Positions 8,876 through 17,804 of a stretch of DNA of 64,000 nucleotides are shown here, piece by piece (position 1 is the stretch's first letter; each line of letters starts with the position of its first letter). The stretch comes from AP-15 sp963732095 (GTDB lineage: Bacteria > Pseudomonadota > Alphaproteobacteria > ATCC43930 > CGMCC-115725), in contig CAVSZA010000065.1 of NCBI GenBank assembly GCA_963732095.1, forward strand, positions 62,001 through 126,000, in the 5' to 3' direction. The notes below the pieces were generated by a model. The model made no database searches. It was not told where the DNA came from and was given only the letters and a program-made list of their open reading frames with translations. A program made the translations under genes and the position numbers.

Positions 8876-9088
8876 TTGCGGCGGCTCTGGCGCCTTTTCG
8901 GGTGGTTCATCGTCGTTGACGCGTTGATCACGGTATTTGGCGTGAGCACCGCGCCGCTGCTGTTGTCGCTGGCGCTTGATGCTGCGGTCGCACTGCTCGT
9001 CATCCGCAGCTGCATGGAGATCCGCGCCCGGTTCTTCGTCGCCTTCGCGCCGGCTGCCCGCCCCGCTTACCGGGAAGGCGGCGATTGA
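8876..9088 (+). CDS. small membrane protein (70 aa)
   Basis: The proposed TTG start at 8876 follows GAGGAGAGG. The 70-residue product is hydrophobic from about residue 8 to 44 (FGWFIVVDALITVFG, then LLLSLALDAAVALLVI), with a basic N-terminus and an Arg-rich tail, so one or two membrane passes are likely. Its TGA overlaps the ATG of the next small membrane gene (TGATG). No family is recognised. The start codon is the weakest part of the call. Confidence 0.45.
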   Translation: MRRLWRLFGWFIVVDALITVFGVSTAPLLLSLALDAAVALLVIRSCMEIRARFFVAFAPAARPAYREGGD

Positions 9089-9267
9089 TGCTGGGCTTTA
9101 TGCTGTCGCAGTTGGCGTTACGGTTACTTTCGGCAATCCTCGGCGGATACGGCATATTTTGCCTGATCATGAGTTTCGAGGTGCCGGAGGTCGGGGCCCA
9201 AGCCTTTATACTGCTCGTTACCGCTACCGCCATCGTCTATTTGTGCCGTTACGGGCGGACCCCGTAA
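9088..9267 (+). CDS. small membrane protein (59 aa), coupled to the preceding one
   Basis: ATG 9088 overlaps the stop of the preceding small gene. The product is two hydrophobic segments (QLALRLLSAILGGYGIFCLIM and AFILLVTATAIVYLCRYG) joined by a short acidic-Pro loop, with no other domain. The overlap suggests the two small proteins are made together and may pair in the membrane. No known family was recognised. Confidence 0.5.
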   Translation: MLGFMLSQLALRLLSAILGGYGIFCLIMSFEVPEVGAQAFILLVTATAIVYLCRYGRTP

Positions 9268-9280
9268 CCGGGAGCGCCAG

Positions 9281-9913
9281 TTAAACCGTAACGCCGAGCC
9301 TCTCGCGAATGTCGGGCAGGTGCTCGCGACCCCAGAACAGCTCGCCGTTGAATACAAAACTCGGCACGCCGAACACCCCGACCGCCTCGGCAGCACGGCA
9401 GATGCCGTCCAGTTCGGCAGTTCCCGGGCCGGCCGTATAATCCGGGAACTGCGCCGGATCGGCGCCGGCTTGCGCCAAGATTTCGCCGATCACGCCGGCA
9501 TCCTCGATGTCGAGTTCGCGCTTCCAGAAGCGTTCGAAGATCGTGTCGTGATAGCGGCGGAATACGGCGCCTCCCTGGCGCTTCGCATACAGCATGCCGC
9601 ATAGGGCGAGCGTCGAATTCCAGATTTTCTGCGGACCGCGGATGACGAGACCGCGTTTGCGGGCTTGCCGGCGGCAATCCATGTAGCTGTAGCGCACCCG
9701 GCGCCATTGATGCGCGTTGCGCTGTTCTTCGATGACGCGGCCATTATCGTCGAGCCTGGCGGATCCGAGAAAGCTCGGAATGTCGAGACTGTAGGGCAGC
9801 CAATCGATGCGCACCCGAAAGTCCCGTTCCAACTCATACACGAGATCCTTCGCCAAATAGGCATAGGGGCTCTTGTAGTCGGTGTAGACGGCGAGGGTTC
9901 GCGGCTCGGTCAT
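9281..9913 (-). CDS. 2-hydroxychromene-2-carboxylate isomerase-like DsbA-family protein
   Basis: The 210-residue thioredoxin-fold protein of the DsbA/NahD group begins with YTDYKSPYAYLAKD, where relatives have the glutathione-activating Ser of the S-P-Y/F-x-Y motif. It ends with GVPSFVFNGELFWGREHL, which contains the cis-Pro loop. There is no CxxC, so it is not a disulfide oxidoreductase. A glutathione-dependent isomerase or transferase role in aromatic breakdown fits the surrounding catabolic genes, but the substrate is not determined. Confidence 0.82.
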   Translation of the reverse strand: MTEPRTLAVYTDYKSPYAYLAKDLVYELERDFRVRIDWLPYSLDIPSFLGSARLDDNGRVIEEQRNAHQWRRVRYSYMDCRRQARKRGLVIRGPQKIWNSTLALCGMLYAKRQGGAVFRRYHDTIFERFWKRELDIEDAGVIGEILAQAGADPAQFPDYTAGPGTAELDGICRAAEAVGVFGVPSFVFNGELFWGREHLPDIRERLGVTV

Positions 9914-9950
9914 GCCGAGTAATTATTGACGCAACAGTTGGCGCCCGGGT

Positions 9951-10406
9951 CTATCTTTGCTCCGTGTGGCCGCCGAAACCGTTCGTGCCGGCGGAATTTG
10001 TCAAGGATCCAGCGCCTGCACCCTTCGGCGGCATGCCGGATCCCTCACCCGCGCCGGTGTTGCCGATTAGCGCGTCCGCAGTCTGTTGATCGAGCGTAGC
10101 CGTCCGCGCGAGATCATTGCTCTTTTGGAACGTCAAAAGCGCCTGCTTTGTTTCCGGGCCTATTACGCCATCGAGCGAGCCGTTGTAGAGCCCGATCACG
10201 TGAAGCTCTACTTGCGCCCACCGAATGTCGTCTTTCGAGGGCTTCGCGGCATTGAGCCAATGATGCGAAGTTCCGGGCGCCGCGGGCATGCTCCCTACCG
10301 CATTCGAGACGCCATCGGCGTCGGCTGCAAAATCCAGAGCGGCGCCGCCGATGCCCAATGCTAGTACCGAAGCCGTGCCGAGGATCAATTTTCTCATCAT
10401 GGTCAT
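9951..10406 (-). CDS. exported protein with a peptidoglycan-binding-like domain
   Basis: The 151-residue protein has a signal peptide (MRKLILGTASVLALGIGGAA) followed by a PG_binding_1-like three-helix unit around residues 60-115. In that unit WAQVELHVIGLYNGSLDG, VIGPETKQALLTFQKSNDL and LDQQTADALIG match the repeat pattern of that domain. The last 35 residues are Gly/Ala/Pro-rich. Two nearby ATGs compete: GGGAG lies directly against the one at 10406 but at normal spacing from the one at 10400, so the latter is the likelier start. It is probably periplasmic. Its exact role is unknown. Confidence 0.7.
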   Translation of the reverse strand: MTMMRKLILGTASVLALGIGGAALDFAADADGVSNAVGSMPAAPGTSHHWLNAAKPSKDDIRWAQVELHVIGLYNGSLDGVIGPETKQALLTFQKSNDLARTATLDQQTADALIGNTGAGEGSGMPPKGAGAGSLTNSAGTNGFGGHTEQR

Positions 10407-10558
10407 CTCCCGTCTTTCGCACGTTGGTAAATCGTCGAGCTACTGTTAAGAACGATGGGCCCGCCAACCGCGTTCCTCTTGGGTAGCTGTGTCAGATTTG
10501 GGACAAGCGGCACAGATGTGGAAATGAGGCGCCTGGAATAGCGGCGCGCACCCATTAC

Positions 10559-11923
10559 TTAGGGCGCCCGGCCGATCTCGACCCCCGTCGTACGGGCGCG
10601 AGAGGCAGCGTCGCGGGCCATTTCGGCGCACAGGCCGGTATAGGCGGTCGGGTCGAGCAAGGCGGCGATCTGCTTTGGGTCCAGATGCGCGGTCACGCGC
10701 GGGTCGGCAGCCAGCAGCTCGGCGAAGGACCGGCCTTCGACAAAGGCTGACTGCGCGGCGTCGTAGACGACGTCGTGGGCGTGCTGGCGGCCGATTTGGG
10801 CGCCGAGATCGAGCATGACGGCTTCGGCCATGATCAGGCCACCGCCGAGATCGAGGTTGCGGCGCATACGGGCGGGGTCGAGGCGCAGGCCCCGCAGGAC
10901 CTCGATGAGACGGCTCAATGCGTCGCCCAAGGCGATCGAGGCGCGCGCTTCGGCCGACTCCATGATCAGGCTCGTTGTGCGGTCGGCCTCGTGCTCGGTC
11001 TGCATCGCCTCCAATGCCAGGGGCACGCTGGCGCGGACTTCGGCGGCTGCCGCGATGATATCCTGGCAGAGCTTCGGGTTGCGCTTTTGCGGCATCGTCG
11101 AGCTGCCGACCGTGCCGGGCGGCACCGGCTCCTCGACCTCGCCAAATTCGGTCTTCATCAACGTGTAGATCTCGCGCGCGATCTTGCCGCAGGTCGCGGC
11201 AAGGAGGCCGAAGAGGCAGATGTTCTCGGCGAGATGGTCGCCGATTGTCCGCGACGGCACCCGCATCGGCTCCATGCCGAGGTGCGTGCCCATCCCGGCC
11301 TGCACCGCCGGGCCTTGCGCGCCAAGGGAGGCAAAGGTGCCGGCGCCGCCGCCAAGCATCGCGACAAATATCCGGGGCGCTGCCTGCCGCAGGCGCGCGA
11401 CGTGGCGGATCATCTCGTCGATCCACACCGCCGGCTTGTAGCCGAAAGTGGCCGGCAGCGCGTGCTGGCCGTGCGTGCGCCCGGCGATCGGCATATCGGC
11501 GCCGCGCTCGGCCAGATCGGCCATTGCCAGCAGCGCTTCGCCGATCAGGCCCAAAAAGATTCGGTGCGCCTGGCGCAATACCAGCAAATCGCCGGTCTGG
11601 GTGATGTTCTGCGTCGTGGCACCCCAATGCACCCAACCCCCATAGGGTTCGCCGGTGACGCGGCTCAGTTCCCAAACCAAGGGCACGATCGTATGGCCGG
11701 TGCGGGCGAACCCCTCGTCGATCCGCCCGCGGTCGAGCAATTCCAGATGCGCGGCGCGCCCGATCGCGTCCGCCGCACCGGTAGGGATGATCCCCACCTC
11801 CTCCTGCGCCTTGGCAAGCGCCGCCTCGACGTCGAGCCAGGCCTGCCAGCGGTTCTCAAGCCGATAGAGGGCGCGAATACCGGGATCCGACACGCGGGCG
11901 GCGGTCGGCAGTTCGTCACTCAT
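10559..11923 (-). CDS. fumarase/aspartase-superfamily lyase (3-carboxymuconate cycloisomerase/adenylosuccinate lyase-like)
   Basis: The 454-residue protein starts at ATG 11923 (MSDELPTAARV). Conserved regions are VHWGATTQNITQTG (C1), AGRTHGQHALPATFG (C2, catalytic His) and the signature loop GTVGSSTMPQKRNPKL (C3) holding the mobile catalytic Ser. The superfamily performs beta-elimination yielding fumarate, or cycloisomerisation in PcaB. Sequence and C-terminal style are nearest the PcaB/ASL-like lyases found beside transporters in catabolic clusters. It is divergent from the MFS gene at 12039, so substrate uptake and cleavage may be regulated together. Confidence 0.82.
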   Translation of the reverse strand: MSDELPTAARVSDPGIRALYRLENRWQAWLDVEAALAKAQEEVGIIPTGAADAIGRAAHLELLDRGRIDEGFARTGHTIVPLVWELSRVTGEPYGGWVHWGATTQNITQTGDLLVLRQAHRIFLGLIGEALLAMADLAERGADMPIAGRTHGQHALPATFGYKPAVWIDEMIRHVARLRQAAPRIFVAMLGGGAGTFASLGAQGPAVQAGMGTHLGMEPMRVPSRTIGDHLAENICLFGLLAATCGKIAREIYTLMKTEFGEVEEPVPPGTVGSSTMPQKRNPKLCQDIIAAAAEVRASVPLALEAMQTEHEADRTTSLIMESAEARASIALGDALSRLIEVLRGLRLDPARMRRNLDLGGGLIMAEAVMLDLGAQIGRQHAHDVVYDAAQSAFVEGRSFAELLAADPRVTAHLDPKQIAALLDPTAYTGLCAEMARDAASRARTTGVEIGRAP

Positions 11924-12038
11924 GGGTTGGTTCCCTCCGATGTCTCGGCCGATCTTACCCGAAGCGGACCAAGCCCGCAGCTTGACCCACGATTTGCCAA
12001 GGGCCACGCTGCCGAAAGAGAAGGTTGGAGGGAAGGAA

Positions 12039-13433
12039 ATGAGCATGCAAGAGGCCGCCGCAATCGTCGGGGCAGGCCAGTCGGCGCCGACGCTCGGTCC
12101 CCTCGAGGCACTCCATCTCCGCTCGCGAAATTACCGCAACGCCGCCGACAATACCCGGATCACCCCGACGCACTGGCACATCGCTTGGGCCAACGGACTG
12201 GGTTGGGGCTTCGATGGGATGGACGGCGCCATTTTGGCCCTGGTCGCCCCGCTGCTGATGAAAGAGTTCGCGATCGATCTAGGCACCTACCGCACGGGCG
12301 TCCAGATCGCGTTGTTCGTCAGCATTGGCGGGCTTTATCTCTGGCCGTGGCTTGCCGACAAGTTCGGGCGACGAAATATCCTGGCGCTAAACATTGCGGT
12401 GTTTTCACTGGCGATGCCGCTGGTCGCGCTGTCGCCCGGGTGGGGAAGTTTCGTCCTGATCTACAGCATCGTGCGCTTCGCGCTGAACGGCGAATGGGCG
12501 GTCGGCTCGATGCTGGTGGCCGAGACCTGGCCCGCACGGCTGCGTGGTCTCGTCCTCAGCGTCGACCGCTCGGCTTGGGGGATCGGCGCTGCGCTCGCCG
12601 GTGTTCTGGCGACGTTTGTCGTGACCGAGTGGGGGTGGCGGGCGGCCTATGTGCTTCCGGTGGTGGTCGCACTGTTGGCGGTCTACGTCCGGCTGTTGTG
12701 TCCGGAATCGCCCTATTGGGTGCGCACCCAGGACCGCAAGCAGCGGATCCGCGAGCGCCAGAGCGCAGGCTTCGCGCTCGATGAAGGCGATCGCCAGTGG
12801 ATCGCCAAGACCGAGCAACCCGGCTGGCGGCAATTATTCTTGCCCGACCTGCGGCGCAGCACAATGATGGCGACTTTCGTCGCGACCATGGCCCTCGTCT
12901 CCTACAGCACCGTCGGCCTGTGGATGCCATTGTTCCTGGCGCAGCAGCATGGCTGGTCGACTGCCGAATACGGCAGCTTTTACATCTGGTGGGCACTGTT
13001 CGCGACGACTGGGTTCTGGGCCGGCGGCTGGATGATCGACCGGCTCGGCCGGCGTGTCGGCTTTGCCGTCTTGTTGATCGAGGCCGCCGTGTTCATGACG
13101 ATCTGGATCTTTGCCCACGACAAGATCGCCTTGTGGCTGTTGGGCATGGCGTGGAGTTGGGGCTTTATCGGCGTGTGGGGGCCGGTGACGGCCTATACCG
13201 CGGAAATGTATCCGACGCGCATTCGCGGCGTCGGCAACGGTTTTTCCTGGGCCGTAGCGTTCGTCATCGGCGCGGTGCTGTGGCCGTTCGTCTCGGTCTA
13301 TCTGCGCGAGACGACCGGCTCGTTCGTCGCAGCGTTTCTGCTGATCCCGGTCATCCTGCTGCTGATGGCGGCGATCATCTGGTTTTACAGCCCAGAGCAC
13401 GCCCGCAAGGAGCTCGACCAGATCAGCGTCTGA
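12039..13433 (+). CDS. MFS transporter
   Basis: The 464-residue major-facilitator protein has ATG 12039 behind a strong GGAGGGAAGGA. About twelve hydrophobic segments are seen, with the loop 2-3 motif LADKFGRRNI and the loop 8-9 motif MIDRLGRRVGF, plus AETWPARLRGLVLS and AEMYPTRIRGVGNG, typical of the aromatic-acid/sialic-acid and sugar-porter branches. The N-terminal ~45 residues are cytoplasmic. Divergence from a lyase gene suggests import of an organic acid. The direction and substrate are inferred from family only. Confidence 0.87.
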   Translation: MSMQEAAAIVGAGQSAPTLGPLEALHLRSRNYRNAADNTRITPTHWHIAWANGLGWGFDGMDGAILALVAPLLMKEFAIDLGTYRTGVQIALFVSIGGLYLWPWLADKFGRRNILALNIAVFSLAMPLVALSPGWGSFVLIYSIVRFALNGEWAVGSMLVAETWPARLRGLVLSVDRSAWGIGAALAGVLATFVVTEWGWRAAYVLPVVVALLAVYVRLLCPESPYWVRTQDRKQRIRERQSAGFALDEGDRQWIAKTEQPGWRQLFLPDLRRSTMMATFVATMALVSYSTVGLWMPLFLAQQHGWSTAEYGSFYIWWALFATTGFWAGGWMIDRLGRRVGFAVLLIEAAVFMTIWIFAHDKIALWLLGMAWSWGFIGVWGPVTAYTAEMYPTRIRGVGNGFSWAVAFVIGAVLWPFVSVYLRETTGSFVAAFLLIPVILLLMAAIIWFYSPEHARKELDQISV

Positions 13434-13515
13434 ACCAACCAAGCGGTTGGTACCGGCTTGACGTGCACTCGCCGTCCGATCAGTCTGCGGCAATCGCCGC
13501 CGAGGATATAGAACC

Positions 13516-14775
13516 ATGAAGCTTATGTGGTTTCACCTGATGCCGTACACCGAATTGCCGGAGGATTTCCGCGACAAGAACCCCTCGGTGTGGGTCGACA
13601 TCCATTCTTCGCTGTTCGATCCGCGGCGCGCCCATCACATGTACAACGACTTCATGGACGAGCTCGAATTCGCCGCCGAGTGCGGCTTCGACGCGGTCTG
13701 CGTCAACGAGCACCACTCCAACGGCTACGGGCTGATGCCGTCGCCCAATCTGATCGCCTCGGCATTGGCGCGGCGGACCAGCGACACGGCGCTATGCGTG
13801 ATGGGTAACTCGCTCGCGCTCTACAACCCACCGACCCGGGTCGCCGAAGAATTCGCGATGATCGACTGCGTCTCGGGCGGGCGCCTCATCGCCGGCTTTC
13901 CGGTGGGCACGCCGATGGACACCTGTTTCGCCTACGGCCAGAACCCGAGCATGCTGCGCGAGCGGTATTACGAGGCCCACGATTTGGTGCTGCGGGCCTG
14001 GACCGAGACGGACACCTTTGCCTTCAACGGTCGATTCAACCAGCAGCGCTACGTCAACATTTGGCCGCGCCCAGTCCAGAAGCCGCATCCGCCGATCTGG
14101 ATCCCGGGCGGTGGCTCGGTCGAGACCTGGCAGTGGTGCGCCGAGATGGACCATGTCTACGCCTATCTGTCCTATTTCGGCTATAAGGCCGGCCAGGCGA
14201 CGATGCAGGGCTTTTGGGACGAGATGGCCCGGCTCGGCAAAGACCGTAACCCCTACCGCGCCGGGTTTCTGCAATTCGTCGGCGTCGCCGAAACCCGCGA
14301 GGAGGCCTACCGGCTCTACCGCGAGCCGGCCGAATACTTCTACGGCCGCTGTCTGCACGTCGACCCGCGTTTCGCTGGCGCGCCGGGCTACACCAGCGAA
14401 GCGACCCAGCGCGCCGGAGTGGTCGGCCAGGTCGCTCAGGTCGCCAGGATGCGCCGGTTCGACACCTTGGCGCGCGAGATGGACGCGATCGTCGAGAACG
14501 GCTACGTCATCATCGGCTCGCCCGACGAGGTCGCCCAACAGCTCAAGGAGGTGGCGACCAACCTCAATGTCGGGCATCTGATGCTGCTGATGCAGTTTGG
14601 CAGCATGGGCAAGGAGCTGGCGATCTACAACACCAAGCTCTTCGCCGAAAAAGTCACGCCGCAGTTGACCGGCATGTTTGCCGAGTGGGAGGACCGCTGG
14701 TGGCCGCAGCCGATGCCACGCAACGCGCGGGCGACCATAACGCCGTTCCAGCCATCGGCAATGGCCGCGGAGTAG
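13516..14775 (+). CDS. LLM class flavin-dependent monooxygenase
   Basis: The 419-residue bacterial luciferase-like barrel contains CVNEHHSNGYGLMPSPNLIAS, the usual EHH flavin-side motif. It also contains YNPPTRVAEEFAMIDCVSGGRLIAGFPVG, RYVNIWPRPVQKPHPPIWIPGGGS and SPDEVAQQLKE near the C-terminus. The length is that of two-component FMNH2-dependent alkane/heteroatom monooxygenases. ATG 13516 follows GAGGATATAGAACC. It is followed at 21 nt by an alpha/beta hydrolase and then another LLM gene, probably a single operon for stepwise oxidation and hydrolysis of one substrate. Confidence 0.87.
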   Translation: MKLMWFHLMPYTELPEDFRDKNPSVWVDIHSSLFDPRRAHHMYNDFMDELEFAAECGFDAVCVNEHHSNGYGLMPSPNLIASALARRTSDTALCVMGNSLALYNPPTRVAEEFAMIDCVSGGRLIAGFPVGTPMDTCFAYGQNPSMLRERYYEAHDLVLRAWTETDTFAFNGRFNQQRYVNIWPRPVQKPHPPIWIPGGGSVETWQWCAEMDHVYAYLSYFGYKAGQATMQGFWDEMARLGKDRNPYRAGFLQFVGVAETREEAYRLYREPAEYFYGRCLHVDPRFAGAPGYTSEATQRAGVVGQVAQVARMRRFDTLAREMDAIVENGYVIIGSPDEVAQQLKEVATNLNVGHLMLLMQFGSMGKELAIYNTKLFAEKVTPQLTGMFAEWEDRWWPQPMPRNARATITPFQPSAMAAE

Positions 14776-14796
14776 GCTGTTAACCTGGGGGCACTC

Positions 14797-15579
14797 GTGA
14801 GCGAACCGGAGGAGCTTTCCGTCGAAATCAATGGCTTTTCGTGCCGCGTGTGGCGGAACGGGCAGGGGCCAAAGCTCGGCTTTCTCGCCGGCTTTGGCGG
14901 GTTGCCGCGGTGGATCCCGTTTCTCGATGCATTGGCGCGCGAACGCACGGTGATCGTGCCGTCAATGCCGGGATTCCCGGGTGGCGAGCGCGGCCATACC
15001 GTGCTCGACAGCCATCTCGACTGGGTTCTGGCGGTCCGTCAGCTGCTGCTCAAGGCCGGGCTCGACGGCGCCGATCTGGCCGGCAGCTCGGTCGGCGGCT
15101 CGTTTCTCGCCGAGGTGGCGGCGATCTGGCCCGCTGCGGTGCGGCGATTGGCGCTGATCGCGCCCTGGGGTCTCTTCGACGAGAAGGACCCGATGACCGA
15201 CCCTTGGGCGCAGCGGGCGCCCGACGTGCCGGGACTGCTCTGCGCCGACCCCGAGCGCTGGAACCAGCTCAAAACCGAACCGGAGGGGGCCAACTCGCCG
15301 GAATGGCCGATCGTCCAGACGCGCGCCAACGAGGCCGCGGCGCGCGCCTTCTGGCCGCTCGGCAATACGCGGCTCGAAAAGCGCCTGCCGCTGATCGAGG
15401 CGACGACCCTGCTGATCTGGGGCGAGCAGGACCGCATCGTGCCGCGCGGCTACGCCGACCGCTTCGCCGCCGCAATTGCCGGGCGCGCCGAAATCACTAC
15501 GATCCCCGGCGCCGGTCATCTCGCGGAGCTCGACAAACCCGACGAGGTCGCCGCAGCGATCCTGCGCTGGACGACCTGA
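14797..15579 (+). CDS. alpha/beta hydrolase
   Basis: The 260-residue protein uses GTG 14797. It shows the nucleophile elbow LAGSSVGGSFLAE (Ser in G-S-S-V-G at ~95), the acid strand TTLLIWGEQDRIVP and the terminal His in IPGAGHLAELDKPDEV. The complete triad makes it likely active as an esterase, C-C hydrolase or lactonase. It is sandwiched between two LLM flavin oxygenase genes on the same strand, consistent with hydrolysing an ester or lactone produced by oxygenation (inference). Confidence 0.85.
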   Translation: MSEPEELSVEINGFSCRVWRNGQGPKLGFLAGFGGLPRWIPFLDALARERTVIVPSMPGFPGGERGHTVLDSHLDWVLAVRQLLLKAGLDGADLAGSSVGGSFLAEVAAIWPAAVRRLALIAPWGLFDEKDPMTDPWAQRAPDVPGLLCADPERWNQLKTEPEGANSPEWPIVQTRANEAAARAFWPLGNTRLEKRLPLIEATTLLIWGEQDRIVPRGYADRFAAAIAGRAEITTIPGAGHLAELDKPDEVAAAILRWTT

Positions 15580-15583
15580 GGAG

Positions 15584-15620
15584 CCCTCGTCCACCAGCCC
15601 TTGCGGCTGGCGGGTGAGGG
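15584..15620 (+). repeat. intergenic palindrome between hydrolase and LLM genes
   Basis: Nested inverted arms are visible: CCCTC with GAGGG outside and CCAGCC with GGCTGG inside around CTTGC. It sits in a 68-bp gap and ends about 28 nt before the next ATG. There is no T-run. It could be a small dispersed palindrome or could moderate read-through into the downstream gene. Confidence 0.5.
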
Positions 15621-15647
15621 TACGGACGAGCGGAGGAGGCGCTACCA

Positions 15648-16943
15648 ATGAAATTCGGACTTTTCTACGAGCATCAGCTGCCGCAGCCCTGGACCGATGA
15701 TTCGGAGCTGCGGCTTTATCAGGAGGCGCTCGACCAGGTCGAGCTCGCCGACCGGCTCGGCGTCGACTATGTCTGGGAAGTCGAGCACCATTTCCTCGAA
15801 GAGTATTCGCATTCTTCGGCGCCCGAGGTGTTCCTCGCCGCCTGCTCGCAGCGCACCAAGAGCATCCGGCTGGGCCACGGCATAACCTTGATGCCGCCCA
15901 AATACAACCATCCCGCCAGGGTCGCCGAACGCATCGCCACCCTCGATCTTGTCTCGAGCGGCCGCGTCGAGTGGGGCACCGGCGAGTCGGCGACCGCGGT
16001 CGAGATGGGCGGCTTCGGCGTCGACCCCCAGGAGAAGGAGGCGATGTGGCAGGAGGCGACCGAGCAAGCCGCCAACATGCTCGCGATGCGGCCCTATCCG
16101 GGTTTTGCGGGACGCTGGTTCGACATGCCGTGCCGCAACCTGGTGCCGAAACCGGTGCAGAAGCCCCACCCGCCGATGTGGGTGGCGTGCTCGCGGCGCG
16201 AGACGATCCACCGCGCCGCCAAGGCCGGGCTTGGTGCACTGGCCTTCGCTTTTCTCGAACCCGAGCAGGCCGCGAGGTGGGTAGAAGAATATTACGGCAT
16301 CATCAAATCGCCGGACTGCGTGCCGATCGGCCATAATGTCAATCCGAACCTCGCGATCGTCACCGGAATGTCATGTCACCCTGACGAGGCCGAAGCGGTC
16401 CGTCGCGGCCTCGACGGCTTCCGCTTCTTTGGCTATTCGCTCGGCTATTACGCGGTCTTCGGCGAGCACAGGCCGGGACGGGCCGACCTTTGGGAGCGCT
16501 TTCTGCAGGTCAAGGACCAGCTGCCGGAAAACGCCGGGCGCGGCGGCATCGGGACCCCGGCGCAACTACGCGAGCATTTGGCCCGCTATGAGAAAGCCGG
16601 GATCGACCAGGTCATGTTTGTCCAGCAGAGTGGCGCCAATCGGCACGAGCACATCTGCGAATCGCTTGAGGTTTTCGCTTCGCAGGTGATGCCCGAGTTC
16701 AAGGAACGCGACCAGGCTCGGGCCGCGCAGAAGCAGCGCGAGTTGGCACCCTATATTGAGGCCGCGTCGGCACGCAAGCCACGCATGCCGCCAGTCGCGG
16801 ATGCCGACATCCCCCGCGTCGAAGCCTTTGGACGCAAGGCCGCGTCGCCGATCCTCAGCTCCGACCGCGGCGGCGCGATTTCGATCCCGACCCAGGACCC
16901 CCTAGCCGCTCGCGAAGGCGAACGGCCCTATGACCGGGCCTGA
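15648..16943 (+). CDS. LLM class flavin-dependent oxidoreductase
   Basis: The 431-residue luciferase-like enzyme begins MKFGLFYEHQLPQPW. It contains VWEVEHHFLEEYSHSSAPEVF, LGHGITLMPPKYNHPARVAE, LDLVSSGRVEWGTGES and NLVPKPVQKPHPPMWVACS, all standard for the group. The last ~70 residues (after EFKERDQARAAQKQ) are a polar extension. ATG 15648 has CGGAGGAGG upstream. As third member of the LLM-hydrolase-LLM run it may be a paralogous oxygenase for the same pathway. No flavin reductase gene is visible nearby. Confidence 0.86.
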   Translation: MKFGLFYEHQLPQPWTDDSELRLYQEALDQVELADRLGVDYVWEVEHHFLEEYSHSSAPEVFLAACSQRTKSIRLGHGITLMPPKYNHPARVAERIATLDLVSSGRVEWGTGESATAVEMGGFGVDPQEKEAMWQEATEQAANMLAMRPYPGFAGRWFDMPCRNLVPKPVQKPHPPMWVACSRRETIHRAAKAGLGALAFAFLEPEQAARWVEEYYGIIKSPDCVPIGHNVNPNLAIVTGMSCHPDEAEAVRRGLDGFRFFGYSLGYYAVFGEHRPGRADLWERFLQVKDQLPENAGRGGIGTPAQLREHLARYEKAGIDQVMFVQQSGANRHEHICESLEVFASQVMPEFKERDQARAAQKQRELAPYIEAASARKPRMPPVADADIPRVEAFGRKAASPILSSDRGGAISIPTQDPLAAREGERPYDRA

Positions 16944-16951
16944 CGATTTAC

Positions 16952-17284
16952 TTACCGGGCGGGCTTATAGGTCTTGGCGACGGCCTCCGCTTTCTTCATA
17001 CCCTCCACGCCTTGTGTCCCCGTCATCAAAACGGTTGTTTTCGCCGCCTTGATGGCGCCGCCTGCGGCTATAGCAAGCGCGATTGCCGACATACTTTCGT
17101 TGTTCGGCACATCGGCGATAATGACGAGATCATATTCACCAAAGCAATACCAGCCGCCAACGAGTTTGCCCCCGACGGCCTCGCACGCCGCCCGGCCGAC
17201 GGCTTCAACTCGATTCTGCGGGTTCTTCAGCTGGGCGGCCCAAGACTCTGGGGTGTAGGCTGCTTGGTACATATAAAGCGGCAT
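16952..17284 (-). CDS. GYD domain protein
   Basis: The 110-residue GYD-family protein contains YMYQAAYTPESWAAQLKNPQNR, GGKLVGGWYCFGEYDLVIIAD and KTTVLMTGTQGVEGMKKA. The GxYDLV-type motif gives the family its name. The fold is ferredoxin-like/dimeric alpha-beta barrel and no activity is established. It converges with the preceding LLM gene (8 nt between their ends) and is divergent from the polyketide cluster. Confidence 0.85.
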   Translation of the reverse strand: MPLYMYQAAYTPESWAAQLKNPQNRVEAVGRAACEAVGGKLVGGWYCFGEYDLVIIADVPNNESMSAIALAIAAGGAIKAAKTTVLMTGTQGVEGMKKAEAVAKTYKPAR

Positions 17285-17804
17285 GTTCGACCTCCCTTAA
17301 TAGTCGCGCGGTCTGGCTCCGATCCCGCTGCGGCTTGCACCGACCGCAGCTGCCAGTTTACACCAATCGATGCGGGCATCCGACGCACACTTGGGCACAG
17401 CTGATCATTTCGAGCTTGACAACATCAGCCCGGTACAAGTCTGTGTCCCGTCGGGAACGGACACACCGGGATGGGGGAACCAGGGCTGTCCAGCGTGTCG
17501 TCGAGGCTTGGCGCGAGGGGGCCAGGCGGAAGTGATGGAGCCGGTCATCGAGGGCCGAAGCACCGTCCATGCCGTCGATCGCACACCCTTGCCGCGCACG
17601 GACCGCAGACGATCCCTCCAGGCCGCCGCACCCGTGGCGTCTCAGCTTTAGTCTCCAATCTCCACCGGCTTGACGGACGTGGCCTTTTTGTTGCGTTAAT
17701 TTTGATCGCCGGGGAGTTTCGATCCGACCCCTACCTAAAACCGCAGGGTGCTATAAAGTCCAACCCTTAAGAAGCGGCCGATTTGCCAAGGAGCTTCAGA
17801 TTGC
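17285..17804. other. 520-bp divergent intergenic region upstream of the polyketide synthase
   Basis: No convincing gene is present. Short open frames here lack family features. It holds a stem-loop at 17442-17465, and a locally AT-richer stretch near 17685-17770 (GTTGCGTTAATTTTGATC; CTATAAAG about 50 nt before the PKS start) that could contain a promoter. No good -35/-10 pair with normal spacing was found. The PKS start is preceded by AAGGAGCTT. Confidence 0.5.
17442..17465 (+). promoter_or_regulatory. stem-loop upstream of the PKS gene
   Basis: The arms are TGTGTCC(C)GT and ACGGACACA, nine pairs with one bulged C, around the loop CGGGA. There is no following T-run, so an operator-like dyad or a leader structure is more likely than a terminator. 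No regulator gene is visible nearby to pair with it. Confidence 0.3.

Noticed and set aside
10775..12784. A 669-codon plus-strand frame over the lyase and MFS start
   Set aside because: It is antisense to the well-supported lyase and out of frame with the MFS gene. Arg/Ala/Gly-rich composition is typical of shadow frames in GC-rich DNA.
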